A DNA stretch of 64,000 nucleotides from Chromobotia macracanthus (lineage: Eukaryota; Chordata; Actinopteri; Cypriniformes; Botiidae), in the NCBI GenBank assembly GCA_036877525.1, contig JAZGTH010000006.1:14502001-14566000 (forward strand), given 5' to 3'. The notes beneath the pieces were generated by a model. It ran no database searches. It had not been told where the DNA came from and saw only the letters and a program-made list of their open reading frames with translations. The position numbers were made by a program, and so were the translations under genes. Positions 22,481 through 33,697 of this stretch are shown here, one piece after another; within the stretch, counting starts at the first letter, position 1; the number at the start of each line of letters is the position of its first letter.

Positions 22481-22812
22481 AGTCTCCTCTGCATTCAGTT
22501 TCCATAATCAGGGAGGAACTTCAGCAGTAAGTGATACCACTCTCACCAGACCTAAAGTTCAGGGTGACTGGATGCAGCTTACGTAGGAATATGATCTTCT
22601 TAAACTCTCGTCACTCAAAGTCTCACTCTGCATCTGCAACGTAGAACGACAGTACACTGCCACCTTCCAACCTTGCTCTTTAAGCCTCTACAATGACGTC
22701 ACGACCCCAACTGCTTGCCCGCAAAGAAATGGCCGTGCTGTAGCTTTGTGTTCCCGCGAAAAGACGGCAGCGATGTAATAGATGCATGGTTCCTTTAAGC
22801 GACGAGTTTCAC

Positions 22813-23350
22813 TGTAGCTGCCCTTTGGCATCCATAAACGGGACACAGAGAGTTTCTGACGGGTGCTTCTTTCATTATTTCGCTTGTAAAGAGCGCTTTA
22901 ATTTTAGGCTTTAGTTTGCGTAGCACCGTGAAACTACACAAAGAAACAACAAAACCAATAAATACAACTCATACACAGAAAAATACAACAAATAAAGTTT
23001 ACATAGAAACAGATGAAAAATAACAAAAGACAGTTTGAAACAACTAATTAACAAGCAGAGCTCACGATTAGCATATACGTACAAACAAGCTCATATAACT
23101 TTGAAATTAATTACAAAACGTAACATACGTCAACTTCACATACCTCGCTCCGCTTTACCAAAGGGAACTAGGTTTAAACTGAGCAGAATCAAGGCACCAT
23201 TCACCATTAAACTCAATTTTATCTTCATGCACTGTGGAGGAACATGAATCTTCGCTCTTCTCTCTGCTGACTACTTTTCGTTACCCCCCACAGCAGGTAA
23301 CATGCTCAGAACAAACTTAAAGTGACACAATCATTTTACTGTCATTTACA
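22813..23350 (-). repeat. BEL 5' LTR
   Basis: 538 bp with the same TGTAAATGAC...GGGCAGCTACA ends as the 3' LTR. It carries about 35 extra bases near 23,146-23,180. Minus-strand sequence just inside it begins GTGAAACTCGTCG; I could not match a tRNA primer site with confidence. Confidence 0.93.
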
Positions 23351-23355
23351 ACTGG

Positions 23356-23596
23356 GAAGACTGTTCCAGAGTTTGGGTGGCAAATAAGAAAAGGATCTAC
23401 CACCCACGCTTGATTTTGAAATTCTGGGTATTATCAATTGGCCAGAATTTTCAGATCGCAGTGGATGTGAAGGACTGTAATAAGAGAGGAGCTCACTCAG
23501 GTATTGAGGAGCTAAATCATTCAGGGCCTTGTAAGTAATCAGCAAAATGTTAAAGTTTATATGATGCTTGATAGGCAGCCAGTGCAGTGTTGACAA
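23356..23596 (-). pseudogene. LINE RT C-terminal region
   Basis: 'STLHWLPIKHHINFNILLIT' followed by 'YKALNDLAPQYLSELL', 'LIIPRISKSSVGGRSFSYLP' and 'KLWNSLP'. The left edge is exactly the BEL insertion point. Same domain as at 12,330-12,620. Confidence 0.9.
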
Positions 23597-24783
23597 AATT
23601 GGACTATATGGTCATAATTTTTCGTTCTTTCGTTCTCGCCACCAAGTAGGGCTCTGCAATAATCAAGTCTTGATTTCATAAATGCATGAATTAATTTTTC
23701 AGTGTCCGACATAGAGAGCATGTGTCGTAGTTTTGATATATATATATATAAGATGGAAAATGCTGTTTTACAAATATTGGAAATGACACCCAGATTCTTG
23801 GCTAAAGAAGCAGACTTTATAGAGCATCCATCAAGAGTAAGACAGTGTTCTGTGTGGAAGATTTTGGTCCAATAATAAAACTTCTGTTTTGTCTGAATTT
23901 AGTAGTAGGAAGTTGCTAGTCATAGCAAGTTTTGATATCGACTATGCATTCTGTTAGTTTGGTGAATTTACGCATCTCGTTAGGCCTAGAAGAAATGTAC
24001 AGTATGAGTATCAGTATGAGTATCATCAGCACAACAATGAAAACTAACTCATTGTTGTGGAATTGGTCAGATAAATATGATTTAAACCATCAGATACCAT
24101 TTCTTTTTAGGAATGAACATATCTGTGAAGACACCACTTTTCCCAGTGTTTTTGATATAAAAGGTTGTTTTGAGATGGGTCTGTAATTTACTAGTTCTCT
24201 GGGATCAGGTTGTGGTTTTTAAGGGGTCTGATAAAAACCAGCTTGTAAGGATTTGGGACATATCCCAACACCATTGATGAATTAATATTCATTAATATTA
24301 TATAGGAGATCTATTATTTCAGGAAGCCTCTTTTTCAGCAACCTGGTAGGTATAGGATCTAGCATACATGTTGTTGTATGATACAACAACAGATGATTTA
24401 ATTATTTAGATGATTTAATTATTTTTGACAGTTCATCTATAGTAGAGAATGACTGGAGCTGTTTCTTGGGCATGTTATGATGCGCCATCTGATGTGATTG
24501 TGTTGCAGGCAATTGCATGTTTATGAATTTTCTCTGGCAATATATATTTTGTTTATAAAATCATCACTACTATGATATTGACAATTGTCAGAAGCAGTTG
24601 ACACTTTATTGACTTTTACTTGACTGATACTTTTCCGGGCTGCTCTTTTAAGGGTGTGGGTATGCTCGTTATACCATGGCGATGGGCTGGTGTTCTTTAT
24701 CTTTTTAAATCAAAGAGGAGCAACTTTGTCTAAGGTGTTAGAGAAGAGGGAGTTAACATTTTCTGTTGCGCTGGTTTTCAAAG

Positions 24784-25481
24784 TTATATGTTACGATATA
24801 TAGCTGATTTTGCAACCATAGGTAAATGCATTATACAAGAAACCTGAGAATGATCTGAAATGTCTTCGCTCTGCTGCAGAATATTAATGTCATCAACATT
24901 TACACCATAGGACAGTATTAAATAAAAGGTGTGATTACGACAACAAGTGTGTCCTGACACATGTTGTGAGACACAGATAGAGTTCAAAATGTCTTTGAAA
25001 GCCAACCCTAATGCATCCTTTTCATTATCCATGTGGATGTTAAAATCACCAACAATTAAGACTTGATCTGTGGCCAGTACTACTTCTGATAAAAAGTCTG
25101 CAAATTCTTTAATAAAGTCTGTGTGGTACCCTGGTTGTCTGTAGACAGTAGCCAGTAGAAATGACAAACTATGTTTATTATTTACCCCAGATTAAGTTAT
25201 ACTGAGCACCATTACTTCAGAGGAGTTGCATCTGACATCAGATATCTGGGTAACTGTAAAAGTATTCCTATAAAGCGCAGCAATAAAGTGAGCCTCTTCC
25301 ATTTGCCTTTTGGAAGAGACTCATGCTTGTAGCAGTAATTTTGGGGAACAGATTCATTTAATGTTATGTAATTGTTTCGTTTTAGCCATGTTTCTGTCAA
25401 GCAGAGCACATCTAGGTTATGATCTGTGATCATATCATTAACAAAAATTGCTTTTGTAGGGAGAGATCTAATATTCTGCAA
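24784..25481 (-). pseudogene. LINE endonuclease domain
   Basis: 'NIRSLPTKAIFVNDMI' and 'LDVLCLTETWLKRNNYI' give the N-terminal catalytic blocks (Asn, Glu) of the APE-like endonuclease. After a frame change near 25,200, 'LLATVYRQPGYHTDFIKEF', 'VLIVGDFNIHMDNE' (Asp/Asn) and 'ISDHSQVSC' (Asp-His) follow. All expected active-site blocks can be found, but in two frames. Confidence 0.9.
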
Positions 25482-25759
25482 ACCTTATTCATTGTTTGTC
25501 TGTATTATATATCTTTTCTATTTGTTTAACACTGATTAAATTGCTATTTAATTGTTTTACGAGGTTTTTTGTATTCACCAGTCCAGGGGACAGACACAGT
25601 ATCTATATTTTAATATGTAGATGATTCTATGTGTTATAAATAAGCCAGTCTGTCTGCTACCTGACCTGGGCCCTAGTTAGTCAAGTATTTTTAGTATTAA
25701 TAAGGCTATATGCCAGATTTCTAGATAAATAGGCCATCTCTTTTCAACAGGTCAGGTTT

Positions 25760-26300
25760 ACCCTAAAAACATTTCCAATTATCTATGCAACCTATATCAT
25801 TCTGTGAACACCACTTAGACATCCAGCCATTTAGTGATGACAGTCTGCTATGTATTTTGTCACCAAAATAAGCAGGGAGGGTGCCAGAGCATATTATAGT
25901 GTCAGACATCGTAATTGCAATGTAATTTCAATGTATCGTAATTGCATCGTAATTTCACAAACCTCTTTAATATTATCTGTAGTATTTAATTATTATCTTT
26001 AGAACATCTCCCCATTTGTACTGACGTGTATAATAATCTTATTAAATTTATGTTTAGCTTTGGCTGCATGTTTAAATTTGCTTTGATGTCGGGTGCTCTG
26101 GCTCACAGTAAACATTTGACTATGGCGGCTGGTACCTCTATTTTCATGTTCCATACAATAGCATCTCCGATAACTAGAGCACTTTCAACAGGTGTCTTAG
26201 TGGGTGTGTCACTGAGTGGTGAGAACCTGTCTGAAACTGTAATTGGAACGGGAGAGCGATGTTTTGTCCTGCGGTTATTCCGTCTCTCAGTCTCAAACTG
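25760..26300 (-). pseudogene. LINE ORF1 with SGNH-esterase-like domain
   Basis: Minus-strand reading gives 'PVESALVIGDAIVWNMKIEV' (block I, with the nucleophile Ser replaced by Ala in the usual GDS), then 'CSG' and 'SSLNGWMSKWC' blocks near 25,840-25,890. An esterase ORF1 is known from fish L2/CR1-group LINEs. The Ser-to-Ala change and stops show decay. Confidence 0.75.
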
Positions 26301-26330
26301 AGTTGTCTATAGTGGATAACAATCAAAAGC

Positions 26331-26970
26331 TAGTGGTAACTGATTAATTCATTGTGATATAATAATACACAAACAAATTACATTTAGCAATTTAGATACA
26401 AAAAAATACTGAGAAAAGAGAGTAGTGAGAAAAGAGAATCAGAGCAAGGCTAAGCAGAGGCACAAATCACTTGCAGCAAGGCACACCCTTATGTATATGT
26501 TATTTACCATTTCGTACATCTTCACTGTAACCACTTCATGTGTAACCTCAGTCAGTAATGTTAATAAATCCTTTTACCTATTAACTATGTAAAAACTAGG
26601 TTTGTGTAAAATATATTAAAATAGTTAAAAGTTACCTATTGCAATACAATATAGTTATTATAGCAATGTTCTCCCACATTTAGCTATCATAAAGCTTTCT
26701 GACCACAGAGTGGGTAAGTCTGTTTTCATTACTTTATGGCATGGAAGGAAAAATCTCCATTTGCATGAATTGTATGAAACAGAAATTTGAAGGATTTAAA
26801 TAGTCCCATTACTGTATAATCCGAGTGGTGTACTATTTTCTGTTTAGCTGTAGTCAGACACTACAGAGGAGCACAAAATTGCTGCCTGGCTACAATGTGT
26901 TACATAATTACATTAACAATGAAAATGCTTTCCTCAAAATGCTCATAATACTATAGTGTCTCCCCGTTGC
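26331..26970. other. Intergenic, nothing firmly recognised
   Basis: 26,400-26,490 may still be LINE 5' UTR. No coding motif found in the rest. Confidence 0.35.
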
Positions 26971-26974
26971 TTTT

Positions 26975-28216
26975 CACAAAAAATAAACTTTATTAAATAA
27001 AAACTCCCTCAAGGGGGGAAGCAAGAATCAAAACAGGACTATCTATATTTAAAACCAAAACAAGACTAGACTTCTTATATATAAAGTTGAGCTCACAAAC
27101 ATGAGGCAGACTTTTTAAGTTACTTAAAGAACAAGAACAACAGATACGAGAAACAATTGAGGACAAGAATCAAGAAACTGTACACCAGCATAAGACAGCA
27201 AACACAAGGGCATTAAATAGAACAGCACACAAGGCAGGTAACGAGGGCAGACAGATGGGGGAAATGAACTAATGACTGGGACGATAACGAGGAAACAAGA
27301 TTGCGGGGTCAAGACACGAGACCGGAGAGCACATGGCACAAAGTAAACATACAATGGGCATGTGCTTCCACAGATCACAAAGACACAGAGCATGAGTCTA
27401 GATCCTGACTCCAAGAAATGAGAACCAAGACTAGGATTGAGTCAAGATCCAAACATCGTGCTCCGACACAAAACACAAGGGATGTCAAGGCCTGACATAA
27501 CCCCCCCCTTAAGGCACGCACTCCGGGCACAGACTACTTTCCGGACAAGACAGACTGGACCAACACCAGACAAGACAGGAACAGAACATGAGCTAAACCA
27601 GGGAACAACAATGAAACAAAAAGCATGGGTTAAGCAAACAACCAGGGGAGGGAGGGAGGCTGGAGAAAAGGAGGGGGGATTTAATCAGGACTGGGAGGTT
27701 TCCGGGACTTGGAAGTCTGAGGCTTAGACTGGGGGGGTACTGTCCAAGCTGTTTTTTTTAGATGCCTGGGCAGGGCCTGGAGAACTGGGCTTCCCAGTCC
27801 AGGTTGAAGCAGCTGGGCTAGGATGAGGAAGACCCCCAAACGGGTCAGCCGCCACAGGCTGCGGCCCGACAAACACAGTAGGATCGGGTCCGTAAAACGC
27901 CACTGGTGTATGGATGGGTAGGGGGCCTGGGCTCCCTGGAAAGGAAGCCATGGAAATGGTATCAGAGGTGGACCCCATAGACCCAAACTTAGGCACTGGA
28001 GCAGACACTAGAGGTACCAGTACAGGTCCATAGCATAATCAAAGAGGGTCTGTTTTCCCTGAGAAGGAATAGGACCTTTGTCAGCGCTGTCAACACCATG
28101 TTTAAAGAAAAGCTGTCTGCTGTAAACATCATTCTCTGACACAAAACACAAAGGGATGTCAGGATCCTGGCAAGAGAATCTAGGAAAAACTCTAGACAAG
28201 TAGCCAGGGCCCTGAC
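26975..28216 (-). mobile_element. TGTCAG-family LTR element, copy A
   Basis: A minus-strand LTR element with no pol genes left. The left LTR runs from 27,497 (start TGTCAGGCCTTGAC) down to about 26,975, with its end truncated. A C-run at 27,501-27,508 is the polypurine tract on the minus strand (GGGGGGGTTA before TGTCAG). An internal Pro/Ser-rich segment follows and a partial second LTR starts TGTCAGGGCCCTGG at 28,216. Blocks such as 'agcacatggcacaaagtaaa' reappear in reverse in copy B at 45.5-47.1 kb. No known domain is readable, so it is either heavily deleted or non-autonomous. Confidence 0.7.
27724..28008 (-). pseudogene. Pro/Ser-rich frame inside LTR element A
   Basis: 94 codons starting 'MSAPVPKFGSMGSTSD' with repeated Pro-Gly-Pro and Ser-Pro. 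I recognise no domain. It is probably the linker region of a Gag or polyprotein of this element, since it lies between its LTRs. Confidence 0.35.
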
Positions 28217-28229
28217 AACAACAGGACCA

Positions 28230-29300
28230 AATTTACATCACAATTGTAACTTTCTCAGCTTTGTTTGGAGCATGTTTGCATTCACGGATAGCCACAGCTA
28301 AAATGCAGCCCCATAGCTAACACCAATTACCTCACTACACAAGTATGTGCTAAACTGTCTGATGTTAAACAGTTGTTTTGGTTTTTTTGGTAAAATTTTT
28401 GATTTATTTAATAATCATCTGTATTAGCAAATTTAAAATGTCAGCTAAGAGTTATTTTCAATGCGCAATAAAATTTTTTTTGCACAAAAACATATTTTCT
28501 CTTTGTTTGAAACACTTTTAAATGAACAAGTTTGTTGTTTCTCTCCATTTTGTCCATTTCATTTACAAGTAGATAGTAAAGTTTGAGGACAAACTTTATA
28601 TTGGCTTGAAAAAGCCTGGCCTGAAAAGTGTATAATGGTTTGAAATACTTTAGGTCTGAAATTCTCTAACACGATAGTGACTAGTTTAACGTGTTTTAGT
28701 GTATTGTTAACCTTTTTACATAATCTACCATGATATTCGCATGTTTCTAGCATCATGCTAGTACATTTTAACATCAATAATGTAGCAAAAATGTGTTTAA
28801 GGGAAATTAATACTGAGGCTTGTTTAACAATAGTAATGTCATATATGAACAAGTTCACTCAAAAGTAATATTATATATTCTCCACCATTTCTTGTGTAAG
28901 GGAAACGAATGGCCAATCAATGAAACGGTGTTGTTTAAAACACCATTTCATTCGTGGAACGAAACTCGAAGGAAAATACATATAATTAATCGTCATTAAA
29001 TATACATATTTTGTAGTACCTGATCAGCAGGGATGATTCCAATAATCAGCTTTTGCATTCGTCCAGCGAGTGCATATGGACGATCTTATTGAATCTAAGA
29101 AACATTATTTGTCTGGCCTTGAAAACAATGCTTCTCTGCTTTAACAGGACTTTAGAGCACAGTTTAAGTGACCTTATTTGTGAGTATTAAACGCAGCAAC
29201 AATCAAGGGTGAATACACCTGGGTGTTTATTAAACTACACTACAGGGGAAACATGTAACATATAACTAGACATAAACCTACACACATAAAACACATAACC
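28230..29300. other. Intergenic, one near-perfect hairpin
   Basis: No coding motif. At 28,919-28,952 'aatgaaacggtgtt' faces 'aacaccatttcatt' across six bases, with one mismatch in 14 pairs. The rest is AT-rich. Confidence 0.5.
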
Positions 29301-29309
29301 AAAAGTAAG

Positions 29310-29383
<74 letters not shown>

Positions 29384-29750
29384 TAAGACTATGCAAGTCA
29401 AATCAGCTAAGCATTCTGAATGAACTACCAGTAGAATCACCTTAATAAAGGTGCACAACTTAGCGCAGCTTATTCTATGTGTATAGAATATGGATACTTG
29501 CATTGAGCTCTAGTGCAGAACGTGAATCCAAATGCACATGGAGAGAGAGAGAGTCCTGAGGGGTTCAGAAGTGATGGAGTTCGTCAAGTTCCAGAGATCA
29601 ACAAAGCTGAAGTGATGTCCAGAGTCTGTCTCAGATGGACTGAGCCAGAGGCTGGACAACCCAGATTTTTAACTATTTGTTTGCATCTAACCTGGAAACA
29701 ATTATGATTGCATTTCAATTCCAGTGGTGCAGAAATTACACACAATCTTT
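29180..29750 (-). repeat. Possible LTR-like segment
   Basis: The minus strand shows an AATAAA in 'GTTTAATAAACACCCAGGTG' near 29,220 and U3-like GC-richer sequence at 29,510-29,670, interrupted by the AG microsatellite. No second copy is in the window and I could not define termini. Confidence 0.25.
29317..29378. repeat. (AG)31 microsatellite
   Basis: An uninterrupted run of AG dinucleotides of about 62 bases, preceded by an imperfect 'aggagagaaag'. It is likely polymorphic. Confidence 0.97.
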
Positions 29751-31625
29751 AAATGATTATGCAAGGACTGTACACACAAAGAACTGCAACTGCAACAGAT
29801 AATTGCTAAAGTTAATTTTATTGATGTACTTCAGTCATATCAACAAAACAATAGAAAAAGGTCTCACATGATCATAGAAAGTCTCTACACAAAGGCGCAA
29901 GTTGACAGTCACATGCTTACAATGTGACAATGTCTCGTTTGTGACAATGTCTTATTTTCTCAAAATGTTACATTTGTCTTCATTTTATAGAAGGACCATT
30001 TAATCAATGTCTAGTTTTGAGATTGTTGCAAAGGTGTGGTTGTCTGTTGGGTGGCAGATGAAAGAGTTTCTACTAAAACATTGTCAAAGAGAAGCATCTT
30101 TATCATGACAAATGATCCTGAAAACAGTATTTAAGGCCTGTCATGACAAAATAAGAATTAAAGACTTGCATAGCTAATGGCATTATGTAGGAGGTTAATT
30201 GTCTTCAAAGGGCGCCAAATAGGTACAAAGGAACTTCATAAATTTATTTTAAAAAATATTATCAAAATATGACATGATTATATATATTGAATAAATTAAA
30301 AGATTTTAAGGCGGCCAGTTGCTCAAGTGAAGGTTTAACACCCTCAACTGTCATATCAACCACAGCAGAATGGGTTATATAGTGGACTGGAGTGTACCAA
30401 TGGTATGATCCATAAACAATATCAGGCCAGAGCAATGCTAGTGTTTATGGTAAGCACTAGCCTAGAAAAACACTTTTATCCCTGAGTTGAGACCAGTATT
30501 GCATTATTTTTGATATGTAAAAGTTGAACTAATCCCTTTAGATTCTATAACAAAACATGTTCTTTTCCATTTCCATTCTTTTCCTACAACCCGTTAACAA
30601 CAGCTTTGTGATTATATAGTCAGAAAAGCATAAAGAAATTCAAATGTATTTTAATGGATACCATAATTTATGTTAGACATTAAAATTCAACTGGCACTAG
30701 GAATTTCATTAAGGATGCATTCATTTTCCATTAGTATTTTAAGTTAGAAAATTCTGTGCATGTTTTATGAAAGCAAATTGTTGCATCAGTACAACAATTT
30801 AGATACGAATGGTTTATTTTATTTATTTGCAAATAACAACTACTGCCACTAAACTATAAGCATCAAACATAAAGGGAATAAAACTACAGAGACCCACCAT
30901 CTGCATTTCCCACAAATGCCTGCTTTCCTCTGCTCTGTTTGAGGGAGAATTTCATGATGCCTAATTATCTGTTACAAGACACAAGTATGTAGCAGCTCAA
31001 CACCCTGATAATGTCTGTGAGATCAGCAGCAAAGAGTCTCTTCAACCATCCCATTCTCTTGTCATCATACAAATCAGCCATCCATCAACTACATTATACT
31101 GCATTCACAAGAAACAAAATTCAGTGCTTATTTTCATTACAGTTCTTATAGTTAATCTGTTTCCCTCAAAATAATCACAATTACAGAAAATCAGAAACAT
31201 GGAAAAAATAATACTATAAAACAAACTTGTTTATAAATGACAAATACGAGGGCCAGCCTCTGTGATTTGATGAACACAACCAATACAACCTTTGTTCTTA
31301 AAACCGATGCATTACAAAGCCTGATCTCTAAGGAACAATAACAGTATTAGAGTGTTCATTCACATTTATGTAAGCACACACTTGCAGATACACACACTCT
31401 CCCTCCTGGTGATGTTAGTAGTATTTAAGAGTCAGTACATGCTTAATTATTATAGATTTAATAGCTAGTTTAATCTGCATTTGTTTTATTATATCTAACA
31501 CACAGAACCAGCTCTGTGTTTCTGGTGGAGAAAAGGACACACCTCAACTCAAGCAGTGGCTATTCTAAGGTAATTAAGCATAATTGTCATTAAAGACAAT
31601 TGTTCCCTAGCTTCATTCCAATTAT
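29751..31625. other. Downstream flank of b4galt5, nothing recognised
   Basis: AT-rich DNA beyond the galactosyltransferase stop. Part of it may be 3' UTR, because mammalian orthologues have long 3' UTRs. No coding motif. Confidence 0.35.
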
Positions 31626-31631
31626 TTTATT
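31626..31631 (-). promoter_or_regulatory. Candidate poly(A) signal of b4galt5
   Basis: First AATAAA on the minus strand after the stop codon, about 355 nt downstream. Position only; a longer 3' UTR with later signals is possible. Confidence 0.3.
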
Positions 31632-31659
31632 AAACTTTTGTGTCTGTTGAAGAGTTGAG

Positions 31660-31802
31660 CAGCATACACTGCCATTTTAAGGACAAAAACAGTTTTTAAA
31701 AATCTTGGTTTTGGTTCCAAAGAATAAAGAAAGCCATCAGGGGGTTGAATGACATCAGGGAGTAAATAATGAATTTTAATTTTTGGCAAACCAACTCTTT
31801 AA
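31660..31802 (+). repeat. MITE end fragment in the b4galt5 3' flank
   Basis: 'tgacatcagggagtaaataa' and 'ttaatttttggcaaaccaac' with 'tctttaa' resemble the terminal part of the repeat family at 1080-1330 and 47,830-48,055. Confidence 0.45.
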
Positions 31803-31986
31803 ATAATTGATAAGCAATGAAAAAGTATGGAAAAGTGATAAAATACAGTGTAACATGGTATTATTTAAAAATGGTAAATAAAGCTGAAATGTAAAATACT
31901 AAATTACTTTTACGAATTGAGAAGCTGTGGCAATTTACTTCATCTGAATAAATAAAAAGAACAAAAAATGGTTCTTTAGCATGAGG

Positions 31987-32134
31987 TCAGTAGTCAGCGA
32001 CAGGGGCCAGGTCTTTACTGAGTGTGACAGACACATTTGTGTAAAGACTTCTCCTGGACACTCTGGGTAAGTAATTCAGGTTATTCAAGCCATCCAGACT
32101 CTGTCTCTCCTTGGATCTACGGAGCAACTTGTAT
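31987..32134 (-). CDS. b4galt5: b4galt5 exon 9, C-terminus and stop
   Basis: Last coding exon of the beta-1,4-galactosyltransferase. It follows the acceptor 'cttttgctttttag' and its first base completes the Arg codon opened by exon 8 (Gly-Arg|Tyr-Lys-Leu-Leu). It encodes 'SKERQSLDGLNNLNYLP' and then 'LYTNVSVTLSKDLAPVADY', stop TGA at 31,989-31,987. Family members 5 and 6 end in the same way, with 'LYxNIxVNLxPELA...Y' from memory. The sequon NVS is conserved. The segment 'LPRVSRRS' has more basic residues than I expect. Confidence 0.94.
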
Positions 32135-32541
32135 CTAAAAAGCAAAAGAGGATTTTTCAGATTTTTCATCTTTCAAAGGTATTTGACTGGACTTGAAACA
32201 TCTGCTCATAAAACTAAAGCAAAATGATTTTGTTGTGTAAAAAAGTTTAAAATTACTGCTCTGATGCAACAATTTACCTAAGAATAATTTTATTTAATAA
32301 TTTCCATAAAAATTACTTCTAAATGTGTTATGAATGAGGCCCAGTGCATTTAATTAAATGCGTAAATTACATATTTACTTTACCATTTGTTTCATTAATG
32401 AGGCCCTTGATGTGAACTTGTATTTATTTGTTAAGTCCACAAGACTGTAGGGTCTCTTTTCATTTGTGACAAGGCATAAAGAAGCTTAAATAGGGACTTC
32501 AGATATTTAGAAGAGGTATCTCTTTGCTGGCTTGAACATAC

Positions 32542-32643
32542 CTGCCCAGGAACTGGACCTCCCCTTTGTGGTGGTGCGGGATGGACATATAACGACCAAG
32601 TTCTCCATGAGGTCGACTAACTTTGTAACCGGCAAATTGAACT
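32542..32643 (-). CDS. b4galt5: b4galt5 exon 8
   Basis: 102 nt, acceptor 'tttcccag', donor 'GTATGTT'. It encodes 'VQFAGYKVSRPHGELGRYMS' and then 'IPHHHKGEVQFLG'. The HHH cluster is the part of the catalytic domain that contributes a metal-binding His. It departs from the usual 'RPEGDxGKYKSIPHHHRGEV' at several sites (Glu to His, Asp to Glu, Lys to Arg, Lys to Met, Arg to Lys). Splice sites and phase are intact, so it is still spliced into the message. Confidence 0.93.
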
Positions 32644-33099
32644 CTGGGAAACATACAGTCCAAGATCCAAGTCCAAGTTTAAAAAACTATCAACATGAAA
32701 AACACTCTTCATAAAACCTATCTGCAGTATTAACTACAGTGTGTATCAGTTTTTTGCAGCGCTCTTATACTCTGTATTCTGGTTGTCAAAAACTTTCAAT
32801 AGGTTATTTTATACAGCTGCACAGTTATGATATAGTTTCTTGAAATTAACATAAACGTTGTAATTATGGAACAATCAGAATAATTGATTGTTGAAATTGA
32901 TGTGTACACTTTGTAGTGTGGTTGCATTGCCACTCTGGCCATTGATTTTCAACCACTGAAAAACAGTTTTTTCATTCATAGTTAAAGGTTCAGACAAATT
33001 CAGTAGAGTAAACTGCCTACAGAAAGACTTTTAATGGATCTTGTGAAAGGACATGAAATCACTGACAGGCAAATCACATTCAGAGTTTTAACATTGTAC

Positions 33100-33222
33100 C
33101 TGTTCCAGAGGTCGTCGTCCTCTCCTCCCCAGCCCCAGAATGCATTGGGAAAGCCATTGATCTGATGAAACTGTTCGACAGTGAGCCCACTGACACCACC
33201 AAAGAATTCCTCATATGGAAGC
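33100..33222 (-). CDS. b4galt5: b4galt5 exon 7, catalytic core
   Basis: 123 nt. It encodes 'LPYEEFFGGVSGLTVEQF' followed by 'INGFPNAFWGWGGEDDDLWN'. The WGWGGEDDDLWNR block is the hallmark of beta-1,4-galactosyltransferases: the Trp lies in the flexible acceptor-binding loop and the acidic pair takes part in acceptor binding and catalysis. The acceptor site is 'ggcataaag|G' and the donor 'CAG|GTACAAT'. Fully conserved in the core motif. Confidence 0.96.
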
Positions 33223-33306
33223 CTTTATGCCAAACAGATCAAAATGTTAAATTTCAATGCCACATAACAGAAGAGAAATCATGCACAGTTGTGTTGTATT
33301 ACATAC

Positions 33307-33494
33307 ATGTATGAGTACTTGTTGAGTTTGACTGCAAAGTGTCTTGGCATTTCACCGCAGCCATAGTAGTTGCGGTCATTTTCCAATATGTGATCGACAT
33401 CATGGAATATTACGCAATCCCAGTTCAAGTCCTTCATGGCCTCTTTAAAACCGACGTTAAACAGCATGGCCCTATTGAATGGTTCATTTCCTTC
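33307..33494 (-). CDS. b4galt5: b4galt5 exon 6, DxD motif exon
   Basis: 188 nt in phase 0, acceptor 'ttggtccgtag', donor 'CAT|GTATGT'. It encodes 'EGNEPFNRAMLFNVGFKEAM', then 'WDCVIFHDVDHILENDRNYY' and 'CGEMPRHFAVKLNKYSY'. DVDH is the DxD motif that binds Mn2+ and UDP-galactose. FNRAMLFNVGF is a second family signature. A Leu replaces the usual Pro after DH-Ile. 'GEMPRHFA' is the B4GALT6 form; mammalian B4GALT5 has Gln in place of Glu, from memory. Confidence 0.96.
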
Positions 33495-33560
33495 CTACGG
33501 ACCAAGAAAGATCTTTCTGAATTTTTCTGTCCTGGTAACAGGAATTTGATTTTACATCTC

Positions 33561-33697
33561 AGTAGTAATTATAAGGAACTATGTGTCTACTGTCAATCAA
33601 AAATCATTAATTTATTACCCTGTTTTGGGGTCTGTCCAATTTTTAGTCTAGTTAGTCAGTCATGTTTATGAACAAGATTTGGTCCAACCTTTGGCTC
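33561..33697 (+). repeat. Inverted repeat arm, left end of intron 5
   Basis: About 137 bp, starting 'agtagtaattataagg' and including 'cattaatttattaccctgtt' and 'catgtttatgaacaagattt'. Its reverse complement, with scattered mismatches, is at 37,934-38,076. Each arm lies within about 70 bp of an exon (exon 6 here, exon 5 at the other end). Parent family unknown. Confidence 0.88.

Larger units (their letters stand above)
16016..23350 (-). mobile_element. BEL/Pao LTR retrotransposon, full length with broken ORFs
   Basis: A 7,335-bp element in minus orientation: 5' LTR 23,350-22,813, Gag, zinc knuckles, protease, reverse transcriptase, RNase H, integrase, C-terminal domain, polypurine tract, 3' LTR 16,542-16,016. 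The protease 'LLDTQSDSTF' motif and RT 'YVDD' box are BEL/Pao hallmarks. The LTRs are similar apart from scattered substitutions and two small indels, so insertion was fairly recent, but the coding region has several frameshifts and stops. It sits inside a LINE, flanked by ACTGG. Confidence 0.95.
23356..26330 (-). mobile_element. LINE with ORF1 esterase, endonuclease and RT (disrupted)
   Basis: The larger part of the minus-strand LINE split by the BEL element. Reading from right to left: ORF1 with an SGNH-esterase-like domain, an apurinic-type endonuclease, decayed RT palm sequence at 24,780-23,640, and the RT C-terminal block. Its 3' UTR continues at 16,015-15,380. Total reconstructed span is about 3.6 kb without the insertion. 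The 5' end is uncertain and may extend to about 26,490. Confidence 0.88.

Noticed and set aside
27124..27414. 96-codon hydrophobic minus-strand frame
   Set aside because: It is LTR sequence of the TGTCAG family (same frame type appears in copy B), not a membrane protein gene.
29240..29503. Frame with a long Ser-Leu repeat
   Set aside because: It is the translation of the (AG) microsatellite.
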